DNA of 64,000 nucleotides from an uncultured Eubacteriales bacterium (lineage in GTDB: Bacteria; Bacillota; Clostridia; Christensenellales; Aristaeellaceae): positions 1 through 64,000 of the forward strand of contig CACZXF010000029.1 in the NCBI GenBank assembly GCA_902785105.1, read 5' to 3'. A program made the position numbers and the translations under genes. The notes beneath the pieces were generated by a model. The model did not search any database. It was not told the origin of the DNA and saw nothing but the letters and a program-made list of their open reading frames with translations. This document shows positions 33,681-41,307 of the stretch, piece after piece; the first letter of the stretch is position 1, and every line of letters starts with the position of its first letter.

Positions 33681-35039
33681 TCAGTTCCTGAGTGAATGCA
33701 GCGGCGCGGGAATCCTGCCGCCGCGGTGGATGAAATCTGCGGCGGAGTATTCGCGCACGGGGATGATGGGGGCATAGCCCAGCAGCCCGCCGAACTCCAC
33801 GGAATCGCCCACCTTCTTGCCGGGGGCGGGGATGACGCGGACGGCGGTGGTCTTGTTGTTGACCATGCCGATGGCGGCCTCGTCGGCGATGATGGCGGCG
33901 ATGGTCTCCGCGGGGGTGTCGCCGGGGATGGCGATCATGTCCAGCCCCACAGAGCAGACGCAGGTCATGGCCTCCAGCTTTTCCAGGGACAGTGCCCCGC
34001 GCTCGGCGGCGTGGATCATGCCGATGTCCTCGGAGACGGGGATGAACGCGCCAGAGAGCCCTCCCACGTGGGAGGACGCCATGACACCGCCCTTCTTCAC
34101 CGCATCGTTCAGCAGCGCCAGCGCGGCGGTGGTGCCGTGGGTGCCGCAGATCTCAAGACCCATTTCCTCCAATATCTGGGCCACGGAGTCGCCCACGGCG
34201 GGGGTCGGTGCCAGGGACAGATCGACGATGCCGAAGGGCACGTCCAGGCGGCGGCTGGCCTCGCGGGCCACGAGCTGGCCCACGCGGGTGATGTGGAAGG
34301 CGGTGCGCTTGATGGTCTCGGCCACCTCGTCGAAGGGACGGCCCTTCACCTGCTCCAGCGCCACCTTCACCACGCCGGGGCCGGAGACGCCCACGCTCAC
34401 CGCGCAATCGCCCTCGCCGGGGCCGTGGAACGCGCCGGCCATGAAGGGGTTGTCCTCCACAGCATTGCAGAATACCACTAACTTCGCGCAGCCCAGCCCG
34501 CCGTTCTCCGCCGTGGCGGCGGCGGTCTGCTTCACCACGTCGCCCATCAGCTTGACGGCGTCCATGTTGATGCCCGCCCTCGTGGAGCCCACATTGATGG
34601 AGGAGCAGAGGAAGTCCGTGGTGGACAGCGCCTCCGGGATGGATTCGATGAGCCGCTTGTCCGCCTCGGTCATGGCCTTGTGCACCAGCGCCGAATAGCC
34701 GCCGATGAAGTCCACGCCCGTGGTCTTGGCGGCCCTGTCCAGGGCCTGGGCCACCTTCACGGGGTTTTTGATGGCCCCCGTCACCAGCGCCGCCGGGGTC
34801 ACGGAGATGCGCTTGTTCACGATGGGCACGCCGATCTCCCGCTCGATCTCCCGGCCCACCTCCACCAGGTTCTCCGCCCGGCGGGTGATGAGGTCGTAGA
34901 TGTTGTCGCAGAGCTTCTTTTCGTCGTCGGTCACGCAGGAAAACAGGGATATGCCCATGGTGATGGTGCGCACATCCAGTTTCTGGTGGTCGATCATCTG
35001 AAGGGTCTCCAGGATTTCGGAGGTGTTGATCATGTGCAT
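33681..35039 (-). CDS. PFL-family protein (UPF0210/DUF711)
   Basis: A 452-residue protein of a conserved family distantly related to the pyruvate formate-lyase fold. Seen are [56 protein letters not shown] and a Gly-rich [15 protein letters not shown]. No glycyl-radical motif (RVxGY) is visible, so it is not a working formate lyase. The biochemical role is not known. It is nearly always paired with the small ACT protein encoded just upstream, as here (12 bases). AAGGAGG precedes the start. Confidence 0.9.
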   Translation of the reverse strand: MHMINTSEILETLQMIDHQKLDVRTITMGISLFSCVTDDEKKLCDNIYDLITRRAENLVEVGREIEREIGVPIVNKRISVTPAALVTGAIKNPVKVAQALDRAAKTTGVDFIGGYSALVHKAMTEADKRLIESIPEALSTTDFLCSSINVGSTRAGINMDAVKLMGDVVKQTAAATAENGGLGCAKLVVFCNAVEDNPFMAGAFHGPGEGDCAVSVGVSGPGVVKVALEQVKGRPFDEVAETIKRTAFHITRVGQLVAREASRRLDVPFGIVDLSLAPTPAVGDSVAQILEEMGLEICGTHGTTAALALLNDAVKKGGVMASSHVGGLSGAFIPVSEDIGMIHAAERGALSLEKLEAMTCVCSVGLDMIAIPGDTPAETIAAIIADEAAIGMVNNKTTAVRVIPAPGKKVGDSVEFGGLLGYAPIIPVREYSAADFIHRGGRIPAPLHSLRN

Positions 35040-35051
35040 GGTGAGCCCTCC

Positions 35052-35333
35052 TTAAATCTGGTGCATCGCTTCAAAGATCTCGCTGCGCTGCATACGGATC
35101 TGCACGCCGATGCGGTCCCCCAGGGCGTCCAGCTCCGTCTTGAGGTTGTCAAAGGAGCAACCCTCCGAGCCGATGTCCGCGATCAAAATCATCGAAAACA
35201 GCCCGGACACGATGGTCTGGGAGATGTCCAGTATGTTCGCGTCGTTTTCATAGAGGATACGGCTCACCTGCGCGATGATGCCCTTCTTGTCCGTGCCCAG
35301 CACGCTGATGACCGCTTTTTTCATTTCGTTCAT
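35052..35333 (-). CDS. ACT domain protein (UPF0237)
   Basis: A 93-residue single ACT domain, a small-ligand (often amino acid) sensor. The pattern AVISVLGTDKKGIIAQVSRIL, ANILDISQTIVSGLFSMI is the family signature. I place the start at 35333, with GGAGG seven bases upstream. It is in an operon with the PFL-family gene, whose product it probably controls or assists. Confidence 0.9.
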   Translation of the reverse strand: MNEMKKAVISVLGTDKKGIIAQVSRILYENDANILDISQTIVSGLFSMILIADIGSEGCSFDNLKTELDALGDRIGVQIRMQRSEIFEAMHQI

Positions 35334-35469
35334 GGGAAAGACCTCCAACACTTTATATTCAATATTCATAACAACGACAATATGCGGGGAACAACCGCTG
35401 TCTCTTCGGCCCGCTGAAAAGATGATAGCAGAATTATTCGTTCACTGTCAACCAGCAGCGCGTTTATAT

Positions 35470-35498
35470 TTGCATTTTCCCTCCATTCCATGTATAAT
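35470..35498 (+). promoter_or_regulatory. Promoter of rimM-trmD
   Basis: TTGCAT, 17-base spacer, TATAAT (35493-35498), 31 bases before the rimM start. Confidence 0.78.
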
Positions 35499-35529
35499 GA
35501 TGGGGTATAACGCATCGGAGGAATGGACA

Positions 35530-36057
35530 ATGCTTTCTGAATACCTGATGATCGGCGAGATCACCAAGCCCCAAGGGGTGCGGGGGGAGCTGAAGGTGCG
35601 GCCCTGCACCTGCGACCCGGAGCGCTTCGACGGACTGGAGACCGTCTATATAAAGAAGGGTGAAAAATACGAGCCGCTGAACATCACCGTGAACCGACTG
35701 GCCCCGGACGCGGTGTTCATGAACGCGGAGGGCATCAACGACCGGGACGCTGCCGAAAAGCTCCGGGGCACGCTGCTCTACATCGACCGCGCCCATGCCG
35801 TGGAGCTGGACGAGGACACCACCTTTCTGGCCGACCTCTACGGCCTGCGGGGCAAGGTGGACGACGGCCGGGACCTGGGCGAGCTGACCGACGTGATGCA
35901 GCCCGGCGGCAACGACGTCTATGTGTTCAAGGGCCCGCTGGGCGAGGTGCTGGTCCCCGCGCTGAAGAGCGTGGTGCTGGCCGTAGATTTGCAGGCGGGG
36001 GAAATGCGCCTGAGCGGCAAGCGACTGGACGAGGTGGCCGTGTTCGATGAGGATTAA
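35530..36057 (+). CDS. rimM: Ribosome maturation factor RimM
   Basis: Helps 30S subunit assembly by binding ribosomal protein S19. The 175 residues begin MIGEITKPQGVRGELKV, the RimM signature, and a PRC-barrel domain follows in the second half (FLADLYGLRGKV, PGGNDVYVFKGP, LVPALKSVV). I place the start at 35530: GGAGG lies eight bases upstream and the promoter -10 box just before, although the frame stays open much further upstream. It overlaps trmD by 11 bases. The usual rpsP partner is not next to it. Confidence 0.95.
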   Translation: MLSEYLMIGEITKPQGVRGELKVRPCTCDPERFDGLETVYIKKGEKYEPLNITVNRLAPDAVFMNAEGINDRDAAEKLRGTLLYIDRAHAVELDEDTTFLADLYGLRGKVDDGRDLGELTDVMQPGGNDVYVFKGPLGEVLVPALKSVVLAVDLQAGEMRLSGKRLDEVAVFDED

Positions 36058-37156
36058 AGTCTTTACACTGTTCCCGGACATGCTTCGCCCCATGCTTTCC
36101 CAGTCCATACTGGGCCGGGCCATCAAAAACGGCCTGCTGGAGGTGGATCTCATCAACATCCGGGACTACACCCTGGACAGGCACCGCTCCACCGACGACT
36201 ACCCCTTCGGCGGCGGCGCGGGCATGGTGATGGCCGCTCAGCCCATTGTGGACGCCATCGAGGCCAACACGCGGGACTTCCACGGGCGGCGGGTCTACCT
36301 CTCTCCGAGGGGACGGACGCTGAACCAGAAAATAGTGGAAGAGCTTGCGAAAGAGGGCGAGCTTGTTTTACTGTGCGGCCACTATGAGGGCGTGGACCAG
36401 CGGGCGCTGGACAGCGTGATCGACGAGGAATTGTCCATCGGCGACTACGTGCTGACCGGCGGCGAGCTGGGCGCGCTGGTGGTCATCGACGCCGTGGCGC
36501 GGCTGGCCCCCGGCGTGCTGGGCAGCGACGAATCCTCCGAGGACGAGAGCTTCACCACCGGCCTGTTGGAATATCCCCAGTACACCCGCCCCGCCGACTT
36601 CCGGGGGCAGCAGGTCCCCGAGGTGCTGCTGGGCGGCAACCACGCCGACATCGTGGCCTGGCGTCGGGAGCAGTCCCTTCAAATCACGCTGACCCGCCGC
36701 CCGGAGCTGCTGGAATCCGCTCCGCTGACCGACGACGACCGGGCCATGCTGGAGCGTCTGAAAACCGCGGCAGCATTGAAAATACCCGGCGAACGCCTCG
36801 ACCTCAAGCAGGCCGACCAGTTCCCCAAAAAGTGGTTCAACGCCTTCGTCCCCGAGGACAGGCGCAAGGAGGCCAAAAAGCAGTGCTTCTCCGGCCGCCG
36901 CCATGTGGGCCACCTCTGGCGCGCCTTCACCATGGGCTATATCCCCGCCACTGAAGGCGAAAACGCCAAAGACCTCTGGCTCCAGAGCGATGATGAAGCC
37001 GCCCTCCTCTACCTCCCCCAGGAGCAGCTCCTCTACCGCGTCCCCATGGGCGCCGACCGCCCCGGCTGTGTCCTGCTGACCAATGAAGCCCTCACCCGCG
37101 CCTATATGCGTACCCCAGACGGCCGGGAGTTTTACGCGGAGGTGTCGGAGCGATAA
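36047..37156 (+). CDS. trmD: tRNA (guanine-N1)-methyltransferase TrmD with an extra C-terminal domain
   Basis: Methylates G37 of tRNAs using S-adenosylmethionine. Residues 1-240 are normal TrmD: MRIKVFTLFPDML, DDYPFGGGAGMVM, LLCGHYEGVDQRALD (the knot) and IGDYVLTGGELGALV. Normal TrmD proteins end near 240-250, but this one has 369 residues. The extra 120 residues contain DQFPKKWFNAFVPEDRRKEA, RHVGHLWRAFTMGYIPA and LLYLPQEQLLYRVPMG; I do not recognise this part with certainty, and a DUF4275-like domain is possible. The stop codon TAA is the first part of a repeat flank (GATAAACAGGG). Confidence 0.93.
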   Translation: MRIKVFTLFPDMLRPMLSQSILGRAIKNGLLEVDLINIRDYTLDRHRSTDDYPFGGGAGMVMAAQPIVDAIEANTRDFHGRRVYLSPRGRTLNQKIVEELAKEGELVLLCGHYEGVDQRALDSVIDEELSIGDYVLTGGELGALVVIDAVARLAPGVLGSDESSEDESFTTGLLEYPQYTRPADFRGQQVPEVLLGGNHADIVAWRREQSLQITLTRRPELLESAPLTDDDRAMLERLKTAAALKIPGERLDLKQADQFPKKWFNAFVPEDRRKEAKKQCFSGRRHVGHLWRAFTMGYIPATEGENAKDLWLQSDDEAALLYLPQEQLLYRVPMGADRPGCVLLTNEALTRAYMRTPDGREFYAEVSER

Positions 37157-37252
37157 ACAGGGATTTGTCGGGGAGTTGCCCGCTCTCCTGTAGGGGCGGC
37201 GTTGCGCCGCCCGCCGGGCAGGACGATGCGTTTCGTTAGAGGCGGGCGCCGC
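37151..37252. repeat. Truncated family 1 element between trmD and miaA
   Basis: The flank CGATAAACAGGGATTTGTCG starts at the trmD stop. TGTAGGGGC begins at 37189 with a complete left hairpin and linker. The right hairpin stops after GGGCGCC, directly before the miaA ATG at 37253. Confidence 0.88.
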
Positions 37253-38155
37253 ATGTCACAAATGCCGAAGCTGATTGTAATTGAGGGCACCAACGCCTCG
37301 GGGAAGAGCGGGCTGGGCGTCCGTCTGGCGGAGCATTACGGGGGCGAGATAATTTCGGCGGACTCGCGGCAGGTGTTCCGGGGGCTGGATTTGGGCAGCG
37401 GGAAGATCACCCCGGAGGAGATGCGGGGCGTGCCCCATCACCTGATCGACGTCTGCGATCCGGGGACCTTCTTCTCCATGCACGATTTCCAGCGCATGGC
37501 CTACGAGGCCATCGACGGGGTCATCGGCCGGGGCCGCCTCCCCTTCCTCGTGGGCGGGACGGGGCTGTATGTGGCTTCGGTAACGGACGGCTACGTCATG
37601 AGCGACGCCGCGCCGGATCTGGAATACCGGGCCTATCTGGAAACCTTCACCACCCCGGATCTCTACGACATGCTCATCAAAGCCATCCCCGACATCGACA
37701 TCGAGCGCAACAACCGCAACCGCGTCATGCGGGTGCTGGAAAAGCTCCACGCCGGGGACGACCACGTCCCCCACAATCAGCCCCGCTACGAATGTCTGAA
37801 GCTGGGCGTCACCTGGGACCGGGAGACTCTCCGACAGCGCATCGACGAGCGCCTGGAGCGTCGCCTCGAGGCAGGCATGGTGGACGAGGTCAAGGGCCTG
37901 ATGGACGCCGGGGTCAGCACCGAATTTCTCTACAAGCTGGGCCTGGAATACCGCTTCATCAGCCGCTATCTCACTGGCGATATCCCCCTCTATGAGGACA
38001 TGGTGGACCTCCTCGCCACCGCCATCAAGCAGTTCGCCAAGCGCCAGATGACCTGGTTCCGCCGCGACAAGACCATCCACTGGCTCGACATGACCGGCGA
38101 TCCCTTTGGGGAGGCCGTGGGACTAATAGATGGTTTTATTGAGAATGGAGAATGA
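37253..38155 (+). CDS. miaA: tRNA dimethylallyltransferase (MiaA), divergent
   Basis: Adds a dimethylallyl group to A37 of tRNAs. The 300 residues have a P-loop (EGTNASGKSGLG), the DSRQV motif (ADSRQVFRGLDLGSGK) and VGGTGLY. The first two differ from the common GPTAxGKT and DSxQVY. The C-terminal GLEYRFISRYLTG and KRQMTWFRRD fit the family. The start codon abuts a truncated repeat, and the only ribosome-site-like run (AGAGGCGGG) belongs to it. The end (ENGE and stop) lies inside an AT-rich palindrome, so both ends are shaped by repeats. It follows trmD, another gene acting at tRNA position 37. Confidence 0.88.
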   Translation: MSQMPKLIVIEGTNASGKSGLGVRLAEHYGGEIISADSRQVFRGLDLGSGKITPEEMRGVPHHLIDVCDPGTFFSMHDFQRMAYEAIDGVIGRGRLPFLVGGTGLYVASVTDGYVMSDAAPDLEYRAYLETFTTPDLYDMLIKAIPDIDIERNNRNRVMRVLEKLHAGDDHVPHNQPRYECLKLGVTWDRETLRQRIDERLERRLEAGMVDEVKGLMDAGVSTEFLYKLGLEYRFISRYLTGDIPLYEDMVDLLATAIKQFAKRQMTWFRRDKTIHWLDMTGDPFGEAVGLIDGFIENGE

Positions 38156-38206
38156 ATAGTACGTCCTCAAACGCAAGCATTCTGCATTTTCCATTTTCCA
38201 TTATCT
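38139..38206. repeat. AT-rich palindrome, copy b, overlapping the end of miaA
   Basis: GAGAATGGAGAATGA on the left and TTTTCCATTTTCCATTAT on the right in mirrored order around CAAACGCAAGC. The miaA stop codon is inside the left arm. Confidence 0.7.
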
Positions 38207-38229
38207 ACTTGACAGTCTTCCTCCGTCAT

Positions 38230-38292
38230 AAGGTCAAATTATAGGCATTAAATGCTTTATAATTTGACTTTATTTATTTACGGGATTATAAT
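38230..38292 (+). promoter_or_regulatory. Promoter and large palindromic operator of the first MATE gene
   Basis: TTGACT (38264-38269), 17 bases, TATAAT (38287-38292). Overlapping the -35 box is a 42-base inverted repeat (38230-38271) with arms AGGTCAAATTATA/TATAATTTGACTT around the perfect GCATT-A-AATGC. It is typical of a dimeric repressor site (MarR or TetR type); the regulator gene is not nearby. Confidence 0.75.
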
Positions 38293-38344
38293 AAGTAATT
38301 ATCAAACGTTGTGCGCGAAAGCGGCGCCGGGGAGGAGCGGAGAG

Positions 38345-39742
38345 ATGAGGGACAGTGTGCGGGAGCAGGCGTTATTCAGCGAGGCTCCGATATTGAAATC
38401 AGTTCTGACGCTGGCGATCCCGACGGTGATCAGCCAGATCATACTGGTGATCTACAACATGGCGGACACGTTTTTCATCGGCATGACGGAATCGGACGCG
38501 ATGCTGACCTCGGTGACGGTATGTATGCCGGCGTTCATGTTCCTCTCGGCGATATCGAATCTGTTCGGCGTGGGCGGGGCCAGCGTGATCGCGCGGTCGC
38601 TGGGGTCGGAGCAGATCAAGAAGGCGAAGCGCACGGCGTCCTTCGCGTTCTGGGGCTGTGTCGGGCTGACGCTTGTGTATTCCATCTGCGCGCTGGTTTT
38701 CATGCACCCCTTTGTCGATCTTCTCGGCGGCGCGGACCCGCTGGTCCACGACAACGCCTGCGGCTATCTGTGGATGACGGTGATCATCGGCGGCGTGGCG
38801 ACGTCGCTGAACGCGCTGCTGGGCCACCTGGTGCGCTCGGAGGGCCGGTCCATGCAGGCGGGCTTCGGCATCGCCATGGGCGGCGTGCTGAACATCGCGC
38901 TGGACCCGCTGTTCATGTTCGTGATACTGCCCAAGGGGCAGGAGGTCATCGGCGCAGGGCTGGCGACCATGCTGTCCAACCTCATCGCCACGCTCTATTT
39001 CCTGCTGGTGATCTACGTCAACCGGGACCAGTCGGTGCTGTCCTTAAAGCCCACCGTCAAGGCCCTGCAATACGACATCCCCCGTGACGTGCTGCTCACC
39101 GGCCTGCCCGCCTGCCTGATGACGCTGTGCGAAAACATCTCCTACGCGGTGCTGGACAACCTGATGGCCACCTTCGGCATGATGGCTCAGGCGGGCATCG
39201 GCGTGGCGAAGAAGGTGAATATGCTGGCCCACTGCATGGTGCGCGGCATGTCCCAGGGCGTGCTGCCGCTGATCGCCTTCAACTACGCCGCCAAGGACTA
39301 CCGGCGCATGCGCTCCGCCGTGCTGCTGTCCACGAGTATCTCCGTGGGTCTGGCGACGGCCTGCATGGCCGCCTGCCTGCTGTTCAGCCGCACCTTCATC
39401 GGCGTGTTCATACAGCATGAGTCCCCTTCTCTGGACTACGGCGCGGCCTTCCTGCGAATCCTCTGCCTCGGCGGGCCCTTCTCCGCCTGCGCCTACGCCT
39501 TTATCTCATTCTTCCAGGCCACCGGCGAGAGCCGCAAGTCCTTCGTGCTGGCCATCCTCAGAAAGGGCATACTGGACATCCCCCTGATGTTCATATTGCT
39601 CAGGCTCATCCCCGTCTACGGCATCGTCTGGGCCACCCCCATCGCCGACACCGTCTGCTGCATCGTCGCCATCGCCCTCTTCCTCCGCTTCACCAAGGGA
39701 CTGTTCCATGATCACTACATAAGGGGAACGGTGGAGGCGTGA
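38345..39742 (+). CDS. MATE-family multidrug/metabolite efflux pump, copy 1
   Basis: An antiporter of 465 residues with twelve predicted helices. The MATE pattern is clear: TLAIPTVISQIILVIYNMAD-TFFIG near residue 20, LSAISNLFGVGGASVIARSLG, GHLVRSEGRSMQAG and the second-half PLIAFNYAAKDYRRMR. I place the start at 38345, with GGAGG upstream. Its own promoter and a large palindromic operator suggest inducible expression. It is a paralogue of the product of 58375-59769. The substrate is unknown. Confidence 0.9.
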   Translation: MRDSVREQALFSEAPILKSVLTLAIPTVISQIILVIYNMADTFFIGMTESDAMLTSVTVCMPAFMFLSAISNLFGVGGASVIARSLGSEQIKKAKRTASFAFWGCVGLTLVYSICALVFMHPFVDLLGGADPLVHDNACGYLWMTVIIGGVATSLNALLGHLVRSEGRSMQAGFGIAMGGVLNIALDPLFMFVILPKGQEVIGAGLATMLSNLIATLYFLLVIYVNRDQSVLSLKPTVKALQYDIPRDVLLTGLPACLMTLCENISYAVLDNLMATFGMMAQAGIGVAKKVNMLAHCMVRGMSQGVLPLIAFNYAAKDYRRMRSAVLLSTSISVGLATACMAACLLFSRTFIGVFIQHESPSLDYGAAFLRILCLGGPFSACAYAFISFFQATGESRKSFVLAILRKGILDIPLMFILLRLIPVYGIVWATPIADTVCCIVAIALFLRFTKGLFHDHYIRGTVEA

Positions 39743-39768
39743 GACAGGCGCGATAGGCAAGAAAAAAT

Positions 39769-39856
39769 TGAAAATGGACAATGGATAATGGACAATGATC
39801 AGCTTGCCCTCAAGCACTTTTCATTTTCCATTCTCCATTGTCCATTTTCCATTATC
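39769..39856. repeat. AT-rich palindrome, copy c
   Basis: AAAATGGACAATGGATAATGG on the left and its mirrored CCATTCTCCATTGTCCATT on the right, with centre TCAGCTTGCCCTCAAGCA. It follows the MATE gene and is not followed by a T tract. Confidence 0.75.
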
Positions 39857-39892
39857 AGTACAGCGCCTCACCGCTACTACTCAGCGTCCCCA

Positions 39893-40047
39893 ATAAACAG
39901 GGATTTATCGGGGAGTTGCCCGCTCTCCTGTAGGGGCGGCGTTGCGCCGCCCGCCGGGCAGGACGATGCGTTTCGTTAGAGGCAGGCGCCGAAACGGCGC
40001 CCCTACAAGGGGTAGTTTGTCAGCTCGATAAATTCCAATTTACCGAG
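39893..40047. repeat. Family 1 element with both outer flanks
   Basis: The core is 39929-40007. The left flank AATAAACAGGGATTTATCGG (39892) and the right flank GATAAATTCCAATTTACCG (40027) are mirror images, which shows that the flank belongs to the repeat. It fills the gap before the sbcD promoter; no gene is seen between 39743 and 40158. Confidence 0.88.
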
Positions 40048-40092
40048 GACGCTGAGCTGTAACGCCTCACCAATCATTTTTTTACATTCCTG

Positions 40093-40121
40093 TTGCATTC
40101 CAGGCCATTTCATGATACAAT
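40093..40121 (+). promoter_or_regulatory. Promoter of sbcDC
   Basis: TTGCAT (40093-40098), 17 bases, TACAAT (40116-40121), 38 bases before the sbcD start. Confidence 0.7.
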
Positions 40122-40158
40122 CAGTGGCAAACAAACACCAGAATGGAGGGGCACCCCC

Positions 40159-41307
40159 ATGAAGCTCATCCACCTTTCCGACCTGCACCTCGGCAAGCGT
40201 CTGATCGAGGTGTCGATGCTGGAGGACCAGGCGTATATATTGAAACAAATCATAAGCATCGCGACGGCGGAGCAGCCGGACGCGGTGCTGATCGCGGGGG
40301 ACGTCTACGACCGGAGCAATCCCCCGGCGGAGGCCATGGCGCTGTTCAGCGATTTCGTGCGGGAACTTTCTTCCCTCGGCTGCGCGGTGTTCATCATCAG
40401 CGGCAACCACGATTCCCCGGACCGTGTGGCCTACATGGGCGGCCTGCTCAGTGCCTGCGGCGTCCACGTCTCCCCGGTGTATGACGGGCACATCTCCAAA
40501 GTCACGATGACGGACGAATACGGCCCGGTGGACTTCTTCCTGATGCCCTTCATACAGCCCGAGGAAGCCCATCAATTCTTCCCGGAGGCGGACATCGCCG
40601 GCGCCGACGACGCCGTGCGGCTGGTCATCGGCGGGATGGACGTGGACCCCTCCCGGCGCAATGTGATACTCTCCCACCAGTGCATCCTCGGCAGCAGCTT
40701 CGACGAGAAGGAGCAGCGGTTCGTCGGCACGCTGGACAACGTAAACCCGGCCCACTACGCCCCCTTCGATTACGTCGCCCTGGGCCACATCCACCGCGCC
40801 CAGGCCATCGGCCGGGAGGACGGCTCCATGCGCTACTGCGGCACGCCGCTCAAGTATTCCAAGAAGGAAGCAAACGCGGACAAGACCCTCGACGTCGTGA
40901 CCCTCGGGCCAAAGGGCGCGCCCGTACAGGCGAAGTTCCTCCCCCTAAAGCCCCTGCGGGAGCTGCGGCTGGCCCGCGGCCTCTTCCAGGACCTGCTGGA
41001 GCAGGGCCCTGCCCCCGGCACGAAGGAGGATTTCTATTTCATCACCCTGACCGACGAGGAGGACCAGGACCACGCCGCCGCCAAACTGCGGGAGAAATAC
41101 AGGCATCTGCTGGCTCTGGACTACGACAACAGCCGCACCCGCGCCGGCGACAGCCTGACCTTAGAGGGCCGGGAGGGCGTGGACGATAGGTCCGACCTGG
41201 AGCTGGTGATGGACCTCTACCGCCTGACCCACGGCATGGACATGAGCGACGAGGCACGGGCCTACGTTGAAGCAGTCATCCGGGAAATGGAGGGCAATGA
41301 CGCATGA
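40159..41307 (+). CDS. sbcD: Exonuclease SbcCD subunit D (Mre11-like nuclease)
   Basis: The nuclease subunit of SbcCD, which cuts DNA hairpins and protein-blocked ends. The 382 residues carry all metallophosphoesterase motifs: SDLHLGK, GDVYDRSNPP, SGNHDSPDR, SHQCILG and GHIHRAQ. I place the start at 40159, after GGAGG. It ends in an ATGA overlap with sbcC. In a genome with this many palindromes, a hairpin nuclease is of special interest. Confidence 0.96.
   Translation: MKLIHLSDLHLGKRLIEVSMLEDQAYILKQIISIATAEQPDAVLIAGDVYDRSNPPAEAMALFSDFVRELSSLGCAVFIISGNHDSPDRVAYMGGLLSACGVHVSPVYDGHISKVTMTDEYGPVDFFLMPFIQPEEAHQFFPEADIAGADDAVRLVIGGMDVDPSRRNVILSHQCILGSSFDEKEQRFVGTLDNVNPAHYAPFDYVALGHIHRAQAIGREDGSMRYCGTPLKYSKKEANADKTLDVVTLGPKGAPVQAKFLPLKPLRELRLARGLFQDLLEQGPAPGTKEDFYFITLTDEEDQDHAAAKLREKYRHLLALDYDNSRTRAGDSLTLEGREGVDDRSDLELVMDLYRLTHGMDMSDEARAYVEAVIREMEGNDA

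Noticed and set aside
33681..35039. Working pyruvate formate-lyase
   Set aside because: No glycyl-radical motif or activase neighbour; it matches the PFL-family UPF0210 proteins instead.
37202..37252. Earlier in-frame ATG as the miaA start
   Set aside because: Those codons lie inside the repeat element (hairpin and linker), and the P-loop region starts normally from the later ATG.
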